From: Rhodococcus qingshengii JCM 15477
Lineage (GTDB): Bacteria; Actinomycetota; Actinomycetes; Mycobacteriales; Mycobacteriaceae
Assembly: GCF_023221595.1 (NCBI RefSeq)
Contig: NZ_CP096563.1
Span: 5,761,001 to 5,825,000, forward strand
Length of the DNA: 64,000 bases
Direction of reading: 5' to 3'
Shown: positions 51,953-61,038 of the stretch, in pieces
Position numbering within the stretch: the stretch's first letter is position 1
Layout: each line of letters begins with the position of its first letter
Position numbers and translations under genes: made by a program
Notes under the pieces: model-generated
Told to the model about the DNA's origin: nothing
What the model saw: the letters and a program-made list of their open reading frames with translations, nothing else
Databases searched by the model: none

Positions 51953-52576
51953 ATGATCACGTCAGCGTCGATGACGGGAGTCGCGCTGATCGCCCTGGCG
52001 ATGGTTCTGACACCGGGCCCCAACATGATCTATCTGGTGTCCCGCAGCATCAGCCAGGGCCGCCGGGCGGGTTTGATCTCGCTCGGCGGAGTCGCAACCG
52101 GTTTCCTGGTCTACCTCGCCGCCACGTGTGCAGGGCTGACGGCGGTTCTCTTCGCCGTACCAACGGTGTTCACCGCGGTGAAAATCGGTGGTGCCCTGTA
52201 CCTGGCCTATCTCGCCTGGTCGACACTCCGACCAGGTGGGAAGTCCGCTTTCGAGGTGGGCGAGGTCGACCGCCACGGTAGCGGCCGTCTGTTCGGGATG
52301 GGGTTGACCACCAATCTGCTCAATCCCAAGATTGCGCTGATGTACGCGGCCCTGATCCCCCAGTTCGTCGATCCCACTGCGGGTCCGGTCTGGCAACAGG
52401 CACTCGTACTCGGCGGCGTGCAGATCCTGGTCGCAGTCACCGTCAACGCGTTGATCGTGTGCTGTGCGGCAGCCGTGTCGACCTTCCTCATGGCGCGTCC
52501 GGTGTGGATGCGGGCTCAGAAATGGCTAGCTGGTGGCATTCTCGGAATCTTCGCCACCCGCATGGCCCTGGAGTAG
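51953..52576 (+). CDS. LysE/RhtB family amino-acid exporter
   Basis: A 207-residue membrane protein with six hydrophobic helices. The family motif GPNMIYLVSRSISQGRRAG (residues about 20-38) and GFLVYLAATCAGL follow the N terminus, and the central loop has the NLLNPKIALMYAALIPQF motif typical of RhtB. It exports small amino acids or homoserine lactone-like compounds. Its stop is three bases from the convergent paaK stop. A small inverted repeat lies upstream. Confidence 0.88.
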   Translation: MITSASMTGVALIALAMVLTPGPNMIYLVSRSISQGRRAGLISLGGVATGFLVYLAATCAGLTAVLFAVPTVFTAVKIGGALYLAYLAWSTLRPGGKSAFEVGEVDRHGSGRLFGMGLTTNLLNPKIALMYAALIPQFVDPTAGPVWQQALVLGGVQILVAVTVNALIVCCAAAVSTFLMARPVWMRAQKWLAGGILGIFATRMALE

Positions 52577-52578
52577 TT

Positions 52579-53880
52579 TCAGTCCTTCGGACGTTGGTCG
52601 ATCAGACGACGCGCTTTGCCGATCGAGCGTTCGAGACCGCCGGGTTCGAGAACGCTCACCTCGACCGTGACACCGATCTTGTTCTTCACCAGCTTCTGCA
52701 ACGCCGAAGACGCTGCCGCATGATCGGAAATCGCCGCGTCAGGGCGAGCCTCGACGCGCACTGTCAGAGTATCCATCCGATCCGGACGCTCCAGCACACA
52801 CTGGAATTGGGGTGCCAGGGCGGGGACGGTCAAGATCAGCTCTTCGATCTGTGTGGGGAACAGATTGACCCCACGCAGGATGATCATGTCGTCGGTCCGG
52901 CCGGTGACCTTCTGCATCCGACGCATCGAGCGCGCCGTACCCGGCAACAGTCGGGTCAGGTCCCTGGTTCGGTAGCGAATGATGGGCAGCGCTTCCTTGG
53001 TGAGAGAGGTGAAAACCAGCTCACCTTCTTCACCGTCCGGCAGCACTTCGCCCGTGACCGGATCGATGATCTCCGGGTAGAAGTGGTCTTCCCAGATATG
53101 GAGCCCGTCTTTGGTTTCCACACATTCCATTGCCACACCCGGGCCCATGATCTCGGAGAGTCCGTAGATGTCGACCGCATGCATGTCGAGTTGCTGTTCC
53201 AGCTCGGTACGCATCTGTTCGGTCCACGGCTCCGCTCCGAAAACTCCCACCCTCAGTGAGGTCTTCGAGGGATCGATGCCTTTCTTGATCATCGCATCCA
53301 CGATGGTCAACATGTACGACGGAGTCACCATGATGGCGTCGGGTTCGAAGTCCTCGATCAGTTGAATCTGCCGCTCGGTCATGCCACCGGACATGGGAAT
53401 GACCGTGCAGCCCAAGCGCTCCGCACCGTAGTGTGCTCCCAATCCACCGGTGAACAGACCGTACCCGTAAGCCACGTGAACCTTGTCCGAAGACCGCACG
53501 CCGCCGGCCGAGAGACTGCGCGCGATGAGATCGGCCCAGTTGTTCAGGTCGTTGCTCGTGTACCCCACCACCGTCGGGCGACCGGTGGTCCCCGAGGACG
53601 CGTGAATTCGCGAGACCCGGTCCTGGGGCACCGCAAACATCTTGAACGGATAGTTCTCACGTAGATCCGCTTTGGTGGTGAAGGGGAACTTCGCGAGATC
53701 GCTCAGATCCTTCAAGTCGCTCGGGTGGACGCCGGCGTCGTCGAAAGCTTTGCGGTAGTGCGGAACATTGGTGTACGCGTGCATCAGGGACCATCGCATC
53801 CGCTCGAGTTGGAGCGTCGAAATGCGTTCCCGACTGGCAAATTCGATGTCTTGCGATGTAGCAGTGACGAGTTCGGTCAT
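52579..53880 (-). CDS. paaK: Phenylacetate-CoA ligase
   Basis: A 433-residue AMP-forming ligase of the PaaK type: phenylacetate + ATP + CoA gives phenylacetyl-CoA, the first step of the pathway. It has the P-loop HASSGTTGRPTVVGYT at about 94-109, YGLSEIMGPG at about 239-248, GVNLFPTQIEELIL and RTRDLTRLLPG. Last gene of the paaABCDEK run, 41 bases after paaE. Convergent with the LysE-family gene. Confidence 0.94.
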   Translation of the reverse strand: MTELVTATSQDIEFASRERISTLQLERMRWSLMHAYTNVPHYRKAFDDAGVHPSDLKDLSDLAKFPFTTKADLRENYPFKMFAVPQDRVSRIHASSGTTGRPTVVGYTSNDLNNWADLIARSLSAGGVRSSDKVHVAYGYGLFTGGLGAHYGAERLGCTVIPMSGGMTERQIQLIEDFEPDAIMVTPSYMLTIVDAMIKKGIDPSKTSLRVGVFGAEPWTEQMRTELEQQLDMHAVDIYGLSEIMGPGVAMECVETKDGLHIWEDHFYPEIIDPVTGEVLPDGEEGELVFTSLTKEALPIIRYRTRDLTRLLPGTARSMRRMQKVTGRTDDMIILRGVNLFPTQIEELILTVPALAPQFQCVLERPDRMDTLTVRVEARPDAAISDHAAASSALQKLVKNKIGVTVEVSVLEPGGLERSIGKARRLIDQRPKD

Positions 53881-53921
53881 GATTGTCTCCGGTGGGCTCA
53901 GTGAGGGCGCTGTGCGGGCGG

Positions 53922-55001
53922 TCAGGCGTCGAAATCGACTGTTATCTGTTCACCGACAGGGAAGGTCTGGCAGGTCAGTACGAAACCCGCGTCGACTTCG
54001 TAGTCTTCGAGTGCGTAGTTCCTGCGCATCTCGACGTCACCGCAGGTGACCTTGGCGCGACACGTTCCACAGACCCCGCCCTTGCACGCGAAGGGCAGAT
54101 CCGATCGGTACTGTTCCGCTGCATCGAGAATCGACTGGTCTCGCGGAAGTGTCGCGGTGGTCGATCGACCGTCGAGCGTGATGGTGACCTCGCTGCCTGG
54201 TCCCACAATTCCGGGCTCACGATGCACTGCAACCGGCGGAGCGACGTCGTCGACGTAGAACAGCTCGTGATGGATGCGATCCTTGGCAATTCCCAAGCCG
54301 GCCAGTACTTCCTGGGCGTCGTTGACCATCCCGAACGGACCACACAACCAGAAGCCGTCGACCTGGTCGCACGGAACGAGAGAGATGAAGATCTCGCGCA
54401 ACCGGTCGGCGTCGAGACGGCCCGAGAACAACTCGACCTCGCGCGGCTCGCGAGAGAGAACATGAATAACGTCCAGGCGTGCACCGTACCGGTCCTTCAG
54501 GTCGGCGATTTCTTCGGCAAACATGACCGAACGGGTGCGCCTGTTCCCGTACAGCAGGGTGACATCGGCCTCGGGGTTCACCAGCAGTGTTGCAGCGATG
54601 GACAACATGGGCGTGATTCCGGAGCCCGCCGCGATCAGAACGTGCCGTCCACCCAATGCCGGATCGGCGACAAAATTGCCAGATGGGCCCTGGACGTCGA
54701 TTCGATCCCCGGCCTTGACGTCTCGCACCAACCAGGAGGAGAAGAGTCCGTCTGCTACTTCGCGAACCCCCACCCGTGGAGACGCCCCTACCGGTGCACA
54801 GATCGAGTAGGAGCGACGGTGTTCGACGCCGTCGATCATCCGCCGCAGTGTCAGTGACTGCCCGGCGCCGAAGTCGAATTGATCGGCGATATCGGCAGGC
54901 ACGTCGAAGGTGACGGCAACTGCGTCGTCGCACAGTGATTCGACACCGGCGACCGTCAACGGGTGAAATGGTTTGTTCCGGTTCGTCGTTGCGGTACTCA
55001 T
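53922..55001 (-). CDS. paaE: Phenylacetyl-CoA epoxidase reductase subunit
   Basis: A 359-residue NADPH-dependent reductase: an FAD-binding domain with RRSYSICAP at about 60-68, a nucleotide-binding domain with HVLIAAGSGITPML at about 120-133, and a C-terminal plant-type [2Fe-2S] domain with ligands in CKGGVCGTCRAKV and later LTCQTFP. It delivers electrons to the di-iron site of PaaA. It starts four bases before the paaD stop region (stops and starts nearly touch). Confidence 0.94.
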   Translation of the reverse strand: MSTATTNRNKPFHPLTVAGVESLCDDAVAVTFDVPADIADQFDFGAGQSLTLRRMIDGVEHRRSYSICAPVGASPRVGVREVADGLFSSWLVRDVKAGDRIDVQGPSGNFVADPALGGRHVLIAAGSGITPMLSIAATLLVNPEADVTLLYGNRRTRSVMFAEEIADLKDRYGARLDVIHVLSREPREVELFSGRLDADRLREIFISLVPCDQVDGFWLCGPFGMVNDAQEVLAGLGIAKDRIHHELFYVDDVAPPVAVHREPGIVGPGSEVTITLDGRSTTATLPRDQSILDAAEQYRSDLPFACKGGVCGTCRAKVTCGDVEMRRNYALEDYEVDAGFVLTCQTFPVGEQITVDFDA

Positions 55002-55005
55002 CTGT

Positions 55006-55518
55006 TCAGATCTCCTTCACGTGATCGAACGGCTCGAGGCAGTCGAGGCAGCGATAGAGCGCCTTGCACAGGGTCGCACCGAATTCCGAACTCAGTCTGG
55101 TGTTTGCCGAACCGCACTGGGGGCACAGGATGTCGCGCGGCTTGGCCGTCAAGGTCAAGGCGATCGGGCCGGAGGTGCGACGCGGCGCGGCCCCCGGCAC
55201 CGAGTACCCGGCCGTCCGAAGTTTCGCGAGCCCCTCTTCGCTGATCCAATCCGAACTCCAAGGCGGCGACAGTTGAGTCTTGATCTGGACGCTGCCGTAC
55301 CCCGCGTCGGTCAGCTTGTGCTCGATGTCGTCTCGCATCGTCGCCATCGCCGGACACCCGGAATAGGTGGGAGTGATTGTCACACAGACCAAGTTCGCTT
55401 CGACGTCGACCGATCGGATGACGCCGAGATCGGCCAAGGTCAACAGTGGCATCTCCGGATCCATCACCGAGGCGACGATCTCCTGCGCGGAACAGACGGT
55501 AGCGGCAGTCACGGTCAC
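55006..55518 (-). CDS. paaD: Phenylacetyl-CoA epoxidase maturation protein PaaD
   Basis: About 170 residues. An N-terminal DUF59/MIP18-like domain (PEMPLLTLADLGVIRSVDVE, TPTYSGCPAMATMRDDIE) is linked to C-terminal four-cysteine zinc-ribbon motifs (CPQCGSANTRL and CLDCLEPF). It is required for iron-centre assembly of the epoxidase. The GTG at 55518 overlaps the paaC stop (GTGA); a longer upstream frame is open but overlaps paaC entirely. Confidence 0.9.
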   Translation of the reverse strand: MTVTAATVCSAQEIVASVMDPEMPLLTLADLGVIRSVDVEANLVCVTITPTYSGCPAMATMRDDIEHKLTDAGYGSVQIKTQLSPPWSSDWISEEGLAKLRTAGYSVPGAAPRRTSGPIALTLTAKPRDILCPQCGSANTRLSSEFGATLCKALYRCLDCLEPFDHVKEI

Positions 55519-56432
55519 CACACCCCTTCCGGATGCTCCCGAGCGACGCTCTGCATTTCGGCGAGAAGTAGCCCCAGTGCCCCGGTGTGCAGTCCGGCAC
55601 GCCCGCCGCGGCCGCCGACGAAACCGGAGAAACGCGAAGGGGGCTCTTCCATTTCGGCTGCATGGAGGACCTGGGCAAGAACAGCGTCGAACTCCGGCCG
55701 AACAGTACGCGGGTCCACTCCGACGCCAACTTCTGCCAAGACGAGTTCGTCCTGAGTGGGAACAAAGAGTTCGTCCACGAACGGGAAGATCTCGAGCAAG
55801 GCGTCGGCCGTCCGACGCTTGGATTCTGCCGTGCCGGCGCCCAAGGTGACGACCCATCTTGCCGCGTAGTCGCGGTGATAGGTCAGTTCCTTGACGCCCT
55901 TGTTCGCCACAGCTGCGAGAACCGGATCGCGCGACATGCGCAGCCGATCGAACAGCGCCAGCCGCCAGGTCGAGAACACGAGTAGCCGAACGACCGTGTG
56001 CGCGAAGTCGCCGTTGGCGAGTTCCACCAGTCTCACGTTGCGGAAACCGAACTGATCACGAAAGAAGGCAAGCGCATCTTCAGCCGGCACCGGTGACGTA
56101 TCGGAGATGAACGGAACCACAGTGGAATCGGCTGCTGCCGCGCGAGCCAGCAGCAGCCTGGCCTGCCCGATCAAGTCCAGGCCGACGTTGGCGAGAGCTA
56201 CCTCTTCTTCGAGTTCCGGTGCCCGCGTCGACCATTCGGCGAGTCGCTGCGAACTGACGAGCGCGTCGTCGCCGAGCATGAGGCAGTAGCGCGCCAGCGC
56301 ACCGAGATCGACATCGCCTGGCACCGTGGTGTCGACGCCGGCGAGGGGGTCGTCGAAGCTCGTTCCGAACGCCCACTGACCGTGGCCGTCACCGTCGACC
56401 AGGCCGTCGTAGGCACTGTCGTGATCGTTCAT
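55515..56432 (-). CDS. paaC: Phenylacetyl-CoA epoxidase structural subunit PaaC
   Basis: A 305-residue ferritin-like helical protein. It pairs with PaaA to form the (AC) heterodimer of the multicomponent epoxidase. Family pieces are LALFDRLRMSRDPVLAAVANKGVKELTYH and RDYAARWVVTLGAGTAESKRR. The di-iron ligands are not all conserved, as expected of the non-catalytic subunit. Stop overlaps the paaD start, and the ATG (56432) is 28 bases after the paaB stop. Confidence 0.93.
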   Translation of the reverse strand: MNDHDSAYDGLVDGDGHGQWAFGTSFDDPLAGVDTTVPGDVDLGALARYCLMLGDDALVSSQRLAEWSTRAPELEEEVALANVGLDLIGQARLLLARAAAADSTVVPFISDTSPVPAEDALAFFRDQFGFRNVRLVELANGDFAHTVVRLLVFSTWRLALFDRLRMSRDPVLAAVANKGVKELTYHRDYAARWVVTLGAGTAESKRRTADALLEIFPFVDELFVPTQDELVLAEVGVGVDPRTVRPEFDAVLAQVLHAAEMEEPPSRFSGFVGGRGGRAGLHTGALGLLLAEMQSVAREHPEGVW

Positions 56433-56460
56433 CTGTTGGTCCTCGAAGTCGAAGTGATTC

Positions 56461-56778
56461 TCACATGTGCGGAACGGAGTCCGGGATGTCGTAGAAAGTC
56501 GGGTGCCGGTAGACCTTGTCGCCGCTCGGCGCGAAGAACGGATCCTTTTCTGCCGGACTCGAAGCCACGATTTTCGCGGATGGCACGACCCAGATACTCA
56601 CGCCTTCGTTACGTCTGGTGTAGACGTCGCGCGCGTGGCGTAACGCCATCTGGTCGTCTGCCGCGCGCAGGGATCCGACGTGCACGTGGTTCAGTCCGCG
56701 CTTTCCCCTCAGAAATACCTCGTACAAAGGCCATTCGCCCCGCACCTGATCGCCCTGTACCTGATCGTTCTCGCTCAT
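56461..56778 (-). CDS. paaB: Phenylacetyl-CoA epoxidase subunit PaaB
   Basis: A 105-residue small subunit, normal for PaaB. Its body, [52 protein letters not shown] in pieces, is the family signature. PaaB bridges (AC) heterodimers in the epoxidase. Its ATG overlaps the paaA stop by four bases (ATGA), so paaA and paaB are translationally coupled. Confidence 0.94.
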   Translation of the reverse strand: MSENDQVQGDQVRGEWPLYEVFLRGKRGLNHVHVGSLRAADDQMALRHARDVYTRRNEGVSIWVVPSAKIVASSPAEKDPFFAPSGDKVYRHPTFYDIPDSVPHM

Positions 56779-57743
56779 GATGTTTCCCCAGTCGTGCGAT
56801 CGTGCGCGAGTCTCTCGCGCTGTGCAAAGGCGTACGCGGCGTCGCGAACCCAGGCCCCGTTGTCGTGTGCGGCTTTCCGATTGGTGATCCGCTCGACGCT
56901 CGCCGCTCCGTTGCCGCGGACCACGTCCATGAATTCGCTCCAGTCCGGCTCGCCGAAATCGTGTGCGCCACGCTCGGGGTTCCAGCGCAGGTCGGGATCA
57001 GGGAAGGTCACACCGAGTATCTCGGCCTGCGGTATCGACATGTCCACGAATCGTTGCCGCAGTTCGTCGTTCGTGTGCCGCTTGATGCGCCACTTCATCG
57101 ACTGCTCGGTGTTCGGCGATTCGTCGTCCGGCGGTCCGAACATCATCAGAGCGGGCCACCACCATCGGTCGACGGCTTCCTGCACCATTGCCCGTTGAGC
57201 TTCCGTGCCGCGCATCATCGTCGCCAACAGCTCGAAGCCTTGCCGCTGATGGAACGATTCCTCCTTGCACACACGGATCATCGCGCGCGCATACGGCCCG
57301 AAGGAGCTGCGGCACAGCGGAACCTGATTGCAGATGGCAGCTCCGTCGACCAGCCAGCCGATCACACCCACGTCGGCGTATGTCAGCGTCGGATAGTTGA
57401 AGATCGAGGAGTACTTCTGCTTTCCCTCGATCAGTTTGGTGGTCAGATCGCCACGATCGGCACCGAGCGTCTCGGCCGCGGAGTAGAGATACAGACCGTG
57501 CCCGGCTTCGTCCTGGACCTTCGCCATCAGGATCGCCTTGCGTCGCAACGAAGGCGCACGGGTGAGCCAGTTTCCCTCGGGCTGCATTCCGATGATTTCG
57601 GAGTGCGCATGCTGGGCAACCTGACGGATCAGAGTCTTGCGGTAGCCGTCCGGCATCCAGTCGCGAGGCTCGATGCGCTGGTCTGCCGCGATCGTCTCGT
57701 CGAACAGGTTCTGCAGGTCTTGTGGAGCTTCCACGTTGGTCAT
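56775..57743 (-). CDS. paaA: Phenylacetyl-CoA epoxidase catalytic subunit PaaA
   Basis: A 322-residue ferritin-fold di-iron oxygenase: converts phenylacetyl-CoA with O2 and NADPH into ring-1,2-epoxyphenylacetyl-CoA. Ligand-helix patterns [20 protein letters not shown] and [11 protein letters not shown] carry the E..H iron ligands. First gene of the paaABCDEK run, with a PaaR-type operator (57761-57774) directly upstream. Confidence 0.95.
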   Translation of the reverse strand: MTNVEAPQDLQNLFDETIAADQRIEPRDWMPDGYRKTLIRQVAQHAHSEIIGMQPEGNWLTRAPSLRRKAILMAKVQDEAGHGLYLYSAAETLGADRGDLTTKLIEGKQKYSSIFNYPTLTYADVGVIGWLVDGAAICNQVPLCRSSFGPYARAMIRVCKEESFHQRQGFELLATMMRGTEAQRAMVQEAVDRWWWPALMMFGPPDDESPNTEQSMKWRIKRHTNDELRQRFVDMSIPQAEILGVTFPDPDLRWNPERGAHDFGEPDWSEFMDVVRGNGAASVERITNRKAAHDNGAWVRDAAYAFAQRERLAHDRTTGETS

Positions 57744-57760
57744 CGTACCTACCTTTTATT

Positions 57761-57774
57761 ACCGAATGATCGGT
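57761..57774. promoter_or_regulatory. PaaR operator 1 (paaA)
   Basis: ACCGAATGATCGGT, with TT before and TGGTAA after, lies 18 bases upstream of paaA. It shares the ACCGA-n4-CGGT pattern with the sites at 60263 and 61011, all located at paa promoters. Confidence 0.75.
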
Positions 57775-57835
57775 TGGTAACTAGTATGCACCGAGGTGTC
57801 CCAGCACACAAGAGAATCTTTCGCCGCACCAGAAA

Positions 57836-58621
57836 TCAGCGGCCCTCGAAAACCGGCTTCTGCTTCGACAGGAAAGCCGTGACTGCGCCTCGATGATCTG
57901 CCGTGGAACCCAGCTCCACCTGTGCGTTCGCCTCGGCCGCCAGCGTCTGGGAAAGCCCAGGAGCAACGGCACGGATCAGCGATTTCACGTGGGCGAAGGC
58001 CGCGGTGGGTCCGTCGGCAAGCCGACGCGCGAGTACCCGAGCCTCAGCTGCGACGTCCTCGTCGGCCACCACGCGATGAACCAAGCCCCACTCCAGCGCG
58101 CTCTGCGCGTCGAACTTGTCGCCGAGCAACATCAGGCCACTGGCGCGGCTAGGTCCGAGCGCGTGCACGAGCGCATGACTGAGCCCGGAGTCACTGGCCA
58201 GACCGATGCCGGTGAATGCCGTCGCAAAGCTCGCGCGAGCCCCCACGACACGGATGTCTCCGGCCAACGCGATTCCCAACCCGGCCCCGACGCAGGCTCC
58301 GCCGATACCCACCACCACCGGGACAGAGAGCGTCGACAGCGCCGTGACGATGGGGTTGTAGTGCGCCTCGACGGTATCCATCGCGTGCGCCGGATCAGCA
58401 TCCAACGCTGCGGCGTGCTCGCCCAGATCCTGACCGACGCAGAAGTTCTTGCCTTCGGCGAGAATCAACACCGCTCGAACCTCTGCGTCCGCGTGAACCT
58501 GCAGCAACGCTTCGAGCAGCTGAGACTTCATTTCGCCGTTGACGGCATTGGCGGCCTTGGGTCGGTCGAGAGTGATTGTCGCCAAACCTCGCTCGATCTC
58601 CAAGCGAATCACGTCAGTCAT
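57836..58621 (-). CDS. paaG: Enoyl-CoA isomerase/hydratase PaaG
   Basis: A 261-residue crotonase-fold protein, probably the 1,2-epoxyphenylacetyl-CoA isomerase that forms oxepin-CoA. Oxyanion-hole segments are NFCVGQDLGEH and GIGGACVGAGLGIALAGD; a catalytic Asp appears in GLASDSGLSH. The position between paaH and paaA, and the length, fit PaaG; a plain enoyl-CoA hydratase is the alternative. It follows paaH by 27 bases on the same strand. Confidence 0.86.
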   Translation of the reverse strand: MTDVIRLEIERGLATITLDRPKAANAVNGEMKSQLLEALLQVHADAEVRAVLILAEGKNFCVGQDLGEHAAALDADPAHAMDTVEAHYNPIVTALSTLSVPVVVGIGGACVGAGLGIALAGDIRVVGARASFATAFTGIGLASDSGLSHALVHALGPSRASGLMLLGDKFDAQSALEWGLVHRVVADEDVAAEARVLARRLADGPTAAFAHVKSLIRAVAPGLSQTLAAEANAQVELGSTADHRGAVTAFLSKQKPVFEGR

Positions 58622-58648
58622 CGATGTTCCTTTCGCAGGCAGTTCGGT

Positions 58649-59506
58649 TCAGCTCCATGTGTGAAAACCCTGTCCCGTCTTGCGCCCCAACTCGCCGCGA
58701 GCCACCTTCTCTCGCAGCAGTGCTGGAGGTGCAAATCGATCACCGAGCGTGCTCGCGAGGTGTTCGGCGATCGCCAGGCGCACATCCAACCCGACCAGAT
58801 CTGTCGAACGCAGCGGGCCCATCGGATGCCGATACCCCAATTCCATTGCTCGGTCGATCGATTCCGCGTCCGCCACACCCTCTTCGAGCATGCGGATGGC
58901 TTCGAGCCCGAGACCGACACCAAGTCGGCTGGTTGCAAAACCAGGTGAGTCGTTGACGAGCACCTCGGCTTTGCCGAGCATCGACACCCATGCTCGTACC
59001 GAGTCGACAACCTCGGGGCGGGTCTGAGGCGCCCGGACGATCTCGACCAACAGCGACGCCGGGACTGGATTGAAGAAGTGCATACCGATGAACCGGCCCG
59101 GATCCGTCAGCGCTGCGCCGAGTTCGGCGATCGACATGGAACTGGTGTTGCTGGCGATCACGGTGCTTTCTCCGGCAACGGTTTCCGCAGCGGCGAGCAC
59201 CTCGACCTTGAGGGCCGCAATTTCCGGGACCGCCTCGACGATCAGGTCGAGCGACGGTGGCAACGAGGTCACTGCGTCCACGGTGCTCACGCGCGCCAGC
59301 ACCGTCGCGGGGTCCTGGTCGTCGAGTTTCCCTCGCTCGTGAGCTCTGTCGAGGCCGGCGGAAACACGCTGCAACGCGGCCGCGGTGTCGCCACTCTCCG
59401 CGATGGTGACCGCCCCGCCGAGACTGGCGAACACCTGGGCGATACCCGCACCCATGCGTCCACCGCCGATGACTCCGACGGTCTTCGGTGCAACTGCTTC
59501 AGTCAT
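58649..59506 (-). CDS. paaH: 3-hydroxyacyl-CoA dehydrogenase PaaH
   Basis: A 285-residue L-3-hydroxyacyl-CoA dehydrogenase, in this context acting on 3-hydroxyadipyl-CoA. NAD-binding motif VGVIGGGRMGAGIAQVFA at residues about 9-27; catalytic region FIGMHFFNPVP with His, and ETV.. NDSPGF; ends with HPMGPLRSTDLVGLD. Its ATG overlaps the paaF stop by four bases (ATGA). Confidence 0.92.
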   Translation of the reverse strand: MTEAVAPKTVGVIGGGRMGAGIAQVFASLGGAVTIAESGDTAAALQRVSAGLDRAHERGKLDDQDPATVLARVSTVDAVTSLPPSLDLIVEAVPEIAALKVEVLAAAETVAGESTVIASNTSSMSIAELGAALTDPGRFIGMHFFNPVPASLLVEIVRAPQTRPEVVDSVRAWVSMLGKAEVLVNDSPGFATSRLGVGLGLEAIRMLEEGVADAESIDRAMELGYRHPMGPLRSTDLVGLDVRLAIAEHLASTLGDRFAPPALLREKVARGELGRKTGQGFHTWS

Positions 59507-60231
59507 GATTTCTTCTCCAGGAAGGCCGTCATGCGATCGCGCTTGTCCGAACTCTCGAACAGGACGGCCTGGGCGATGTCGTCGGCAAACGGATGCGATC
59601 CCGGCGCATCGACGATGATCTTGGTCAATCGCAGTGCCAGCGGGGACAGTCGGGAAATGCGGTCGAGCAGCCGATGCGCTGCGTCGACGTGGCAGTTCGG
59701 TTCGGTTACCTCGACAACCAGGCCCGCTCGTAGCGCCTGCTCGGCGTCGAGGTTCCTGGCACCGAGGAGCACCTGCTTCGCGATCGAGACGCCGACGAGC
59801 TTCGGCAGTCGATAGCTGGCGCCGGCGGCTGCCATTATGCCGAGATTGGGCTCCGGATTCCCGAAGACCGCCGTCGTTGTCGCGATGCGAATGTCGCAGG
59901 CGTAGGTCAACTCTGCCCCACCGCCGAGCGCGTAGCCGCTCACGGCGGCCACGGTGGGAAGCGGGAGCTTTCCGATTCGGTCGAACAGAGTGCGGTTGAT
60001 ACCCGCGAACGCTTCCTCTCGTCCGCGCTCTCGGAGCTCCGCGATGTCAGCGCCGCCTGCGAAGTGGTCGCCGCGCCCCGCAAGCAGGAGCAGCTTCGGA
60101 TCCCGTTCGAGGCGTCCACAAACCTGATGCAGTTCGTCGATCATTTCCGCGTTGATCGCATTGCGTTGCGCGGGCCTGTCGAGGGTGACCACGACGCGAT
60201 CCTCGCGCTCGTCCACGTGCAGGGTGTTCAC
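59503..60231 (-). CDS. paaF: Enoyl-CoA hydratase PaaF
   Basis: A 242-residue crotonase-fold protein hydrating 2,3-dehydroadipyl-CoA in the lower phenylacetate pathway. Oxyanion-hole segments are GRGDHFAGGADIAEL and VAAVSGYALGGGAELTYACD; Glu in the NPEPNLGIM segment stands where catalytic Glu is expected. GTG 60231 has AAGGAG five bases upstream; the frame upstream would cover the operator at 60263. First gene of the paaFHG run, divergent from paaR. Confidence 0.88.
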   Translation of the reverse strand: MNTLHVDEREDRVVVTLDRPAQRNAINAEMIDELHQVCGRLERDPKLLLLAGRGDHFAGGADIAELRERGREEAFAGINRTLFDRIGKLPLPTVAAVSGYALGGGAELTYACDIRIATTTAVFGNPEPNLGIMAAAGASYRLPKLVGVSIAKQVLLGARNLDAEQALRAGLVVEVTEPNCHVDAAHRLLDRISRLSPLALRLTKIIVDAPGSHPFADDIAQAVLFESSDKRDRMTAFLEKKS

Positions 60232-60262
60232 ATTCGCTCCTTCTCGCTCTTCTCCATTAGTA

Positions 60263-60276
60263 ACCGAACATTCGGT
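60263..60276. promoter_or_regulatory. PaaR operator 2 (paaFHG / paaR)
   Basis: ACCGAACATTCGGT, a near-perfect palindrome in the region between paaF and paaR, identical in its ACCGA and CGGT ends to the sites before paaA and paaZ. It should control both divergent units. Confidence 0.78.
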
Positions 60277-60338
60277 CGTTTGGCAAGGGTGAGAACGAGG
60301 ATGGTGCACAGCTTTGCCCGAACTGAGAAGATGGGGAC

Positions 60339-60950
60339 ATGACTACGGCACGCCCCACTCGACGCACCGGCCTCCCCGGACGTCCCGGCTACGACCTCGA
60401 TTCGCTCCTGGCCGTGGCCGTGAAGGTGTTCAACGACAAGGGCTACGACGGCGCCAGCATGGAGGTGCTCGCCAAGAAACTCGGCATCACGAAGTCCTCG
60501 ATCTACCACCATGTGTCCGGAAAGTCAGAACTTCTCGAACTCGCCCTTTCGCGTGCACTCAACGCCCTGTTTGCGGTCACGACCGAAGAGGGCGCCACCA
60601 CCGGTCCGTACATCGACCGGCTCGAATACCTGGTCCGGCGCAGCGTAGAGGTGCTGGTCGCAGAGCTTCCATACGTCACCCTGCTCCTGCGCGTCCGCGG
60701 CAACACGACGGTCGAGCGCGCCGCGCTAGCTCGTCGGCGCGAATTCGACAACTTCGTCGGAGGTCTCGTCGCGTCCGCCGCAGCGGAGGGAGACTTGCGC
60801 CCGGACATCGAACCAGCCCTCGCCAGCAAGCTGATGTTCGGCACCGTCAACTCACTGATCGAGTGGTACAAACCCCGAGCGGGTGAGTCCGTCTCCGACA
60901 TCGCCGACGCGGTCGTCGCCGTCACTTTCGACGGACTTCGCAAGGCCTGA
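60339..60950 (+). CDS. paaR: TetR-type repressor of phenylacetate genes PaaR
   Basis: A 203-residue TetR protein with a basic N terminus (RPTRRTGLPGRPGYD), HTH at about 22-66 (VAVKVFNDKGYDGASMEVLAKKLGITKSSIYHHVSGKSELL in pieces) and a TetR_C ligand domain. In actinobacteria PaaR represses paa genes and phenylacetyl-CoA is the inducer. It is divergent from paaF and followed by paaZ. Three matching operators in the locus support this assignment. Confidence 0.9.
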   Translation: MTTARPTRRTGLPGRPGYDLDSLLAVAVKVFNDKGYDGASMEVLAKKLGITKSSIYHHVSGKSELLELALSRALNALFAVTTEEGATTGPYIDRLEYLVRRSVEVLVAELPYVTLLLRVRGNTTVERAALARRREFDNFVGGLVASAAAEGDLRPDIEPALASKLMFGTVNSLIEWYKPRAGESVSDIADAVVAVTFDGLRKA

Positions 60951-61010
60951 CTCCAGGCAGTTCTGCCGAATCCTTGACAACGCGGCGTTACCGGGCGATC
61001 GTAATTACCG

Positions 61011-61024
61011 ACCGAACGTACGGT
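61011..61024. promoter_or_regulatory. PaaR operator 3 (paaZ)
   Basis: ACCGAACGTACGGT lies 14 bases before the paaZ start. A TTGACA at 60974-60979 is a candidate -35 element upstream, but I see no convincing -10 at standard spacing. Confidence 0.78.
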
Positions 61025-61038
61025 GAGATGGAGTTGTC

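Noticed and set aside
55519..55857. Longer N terminus for paaD
   Set aside because: The upstream frame lies wholly within paaC and is arginine-rich. The GTG that overlaps the paaC stop gives a normal-length PaaD.
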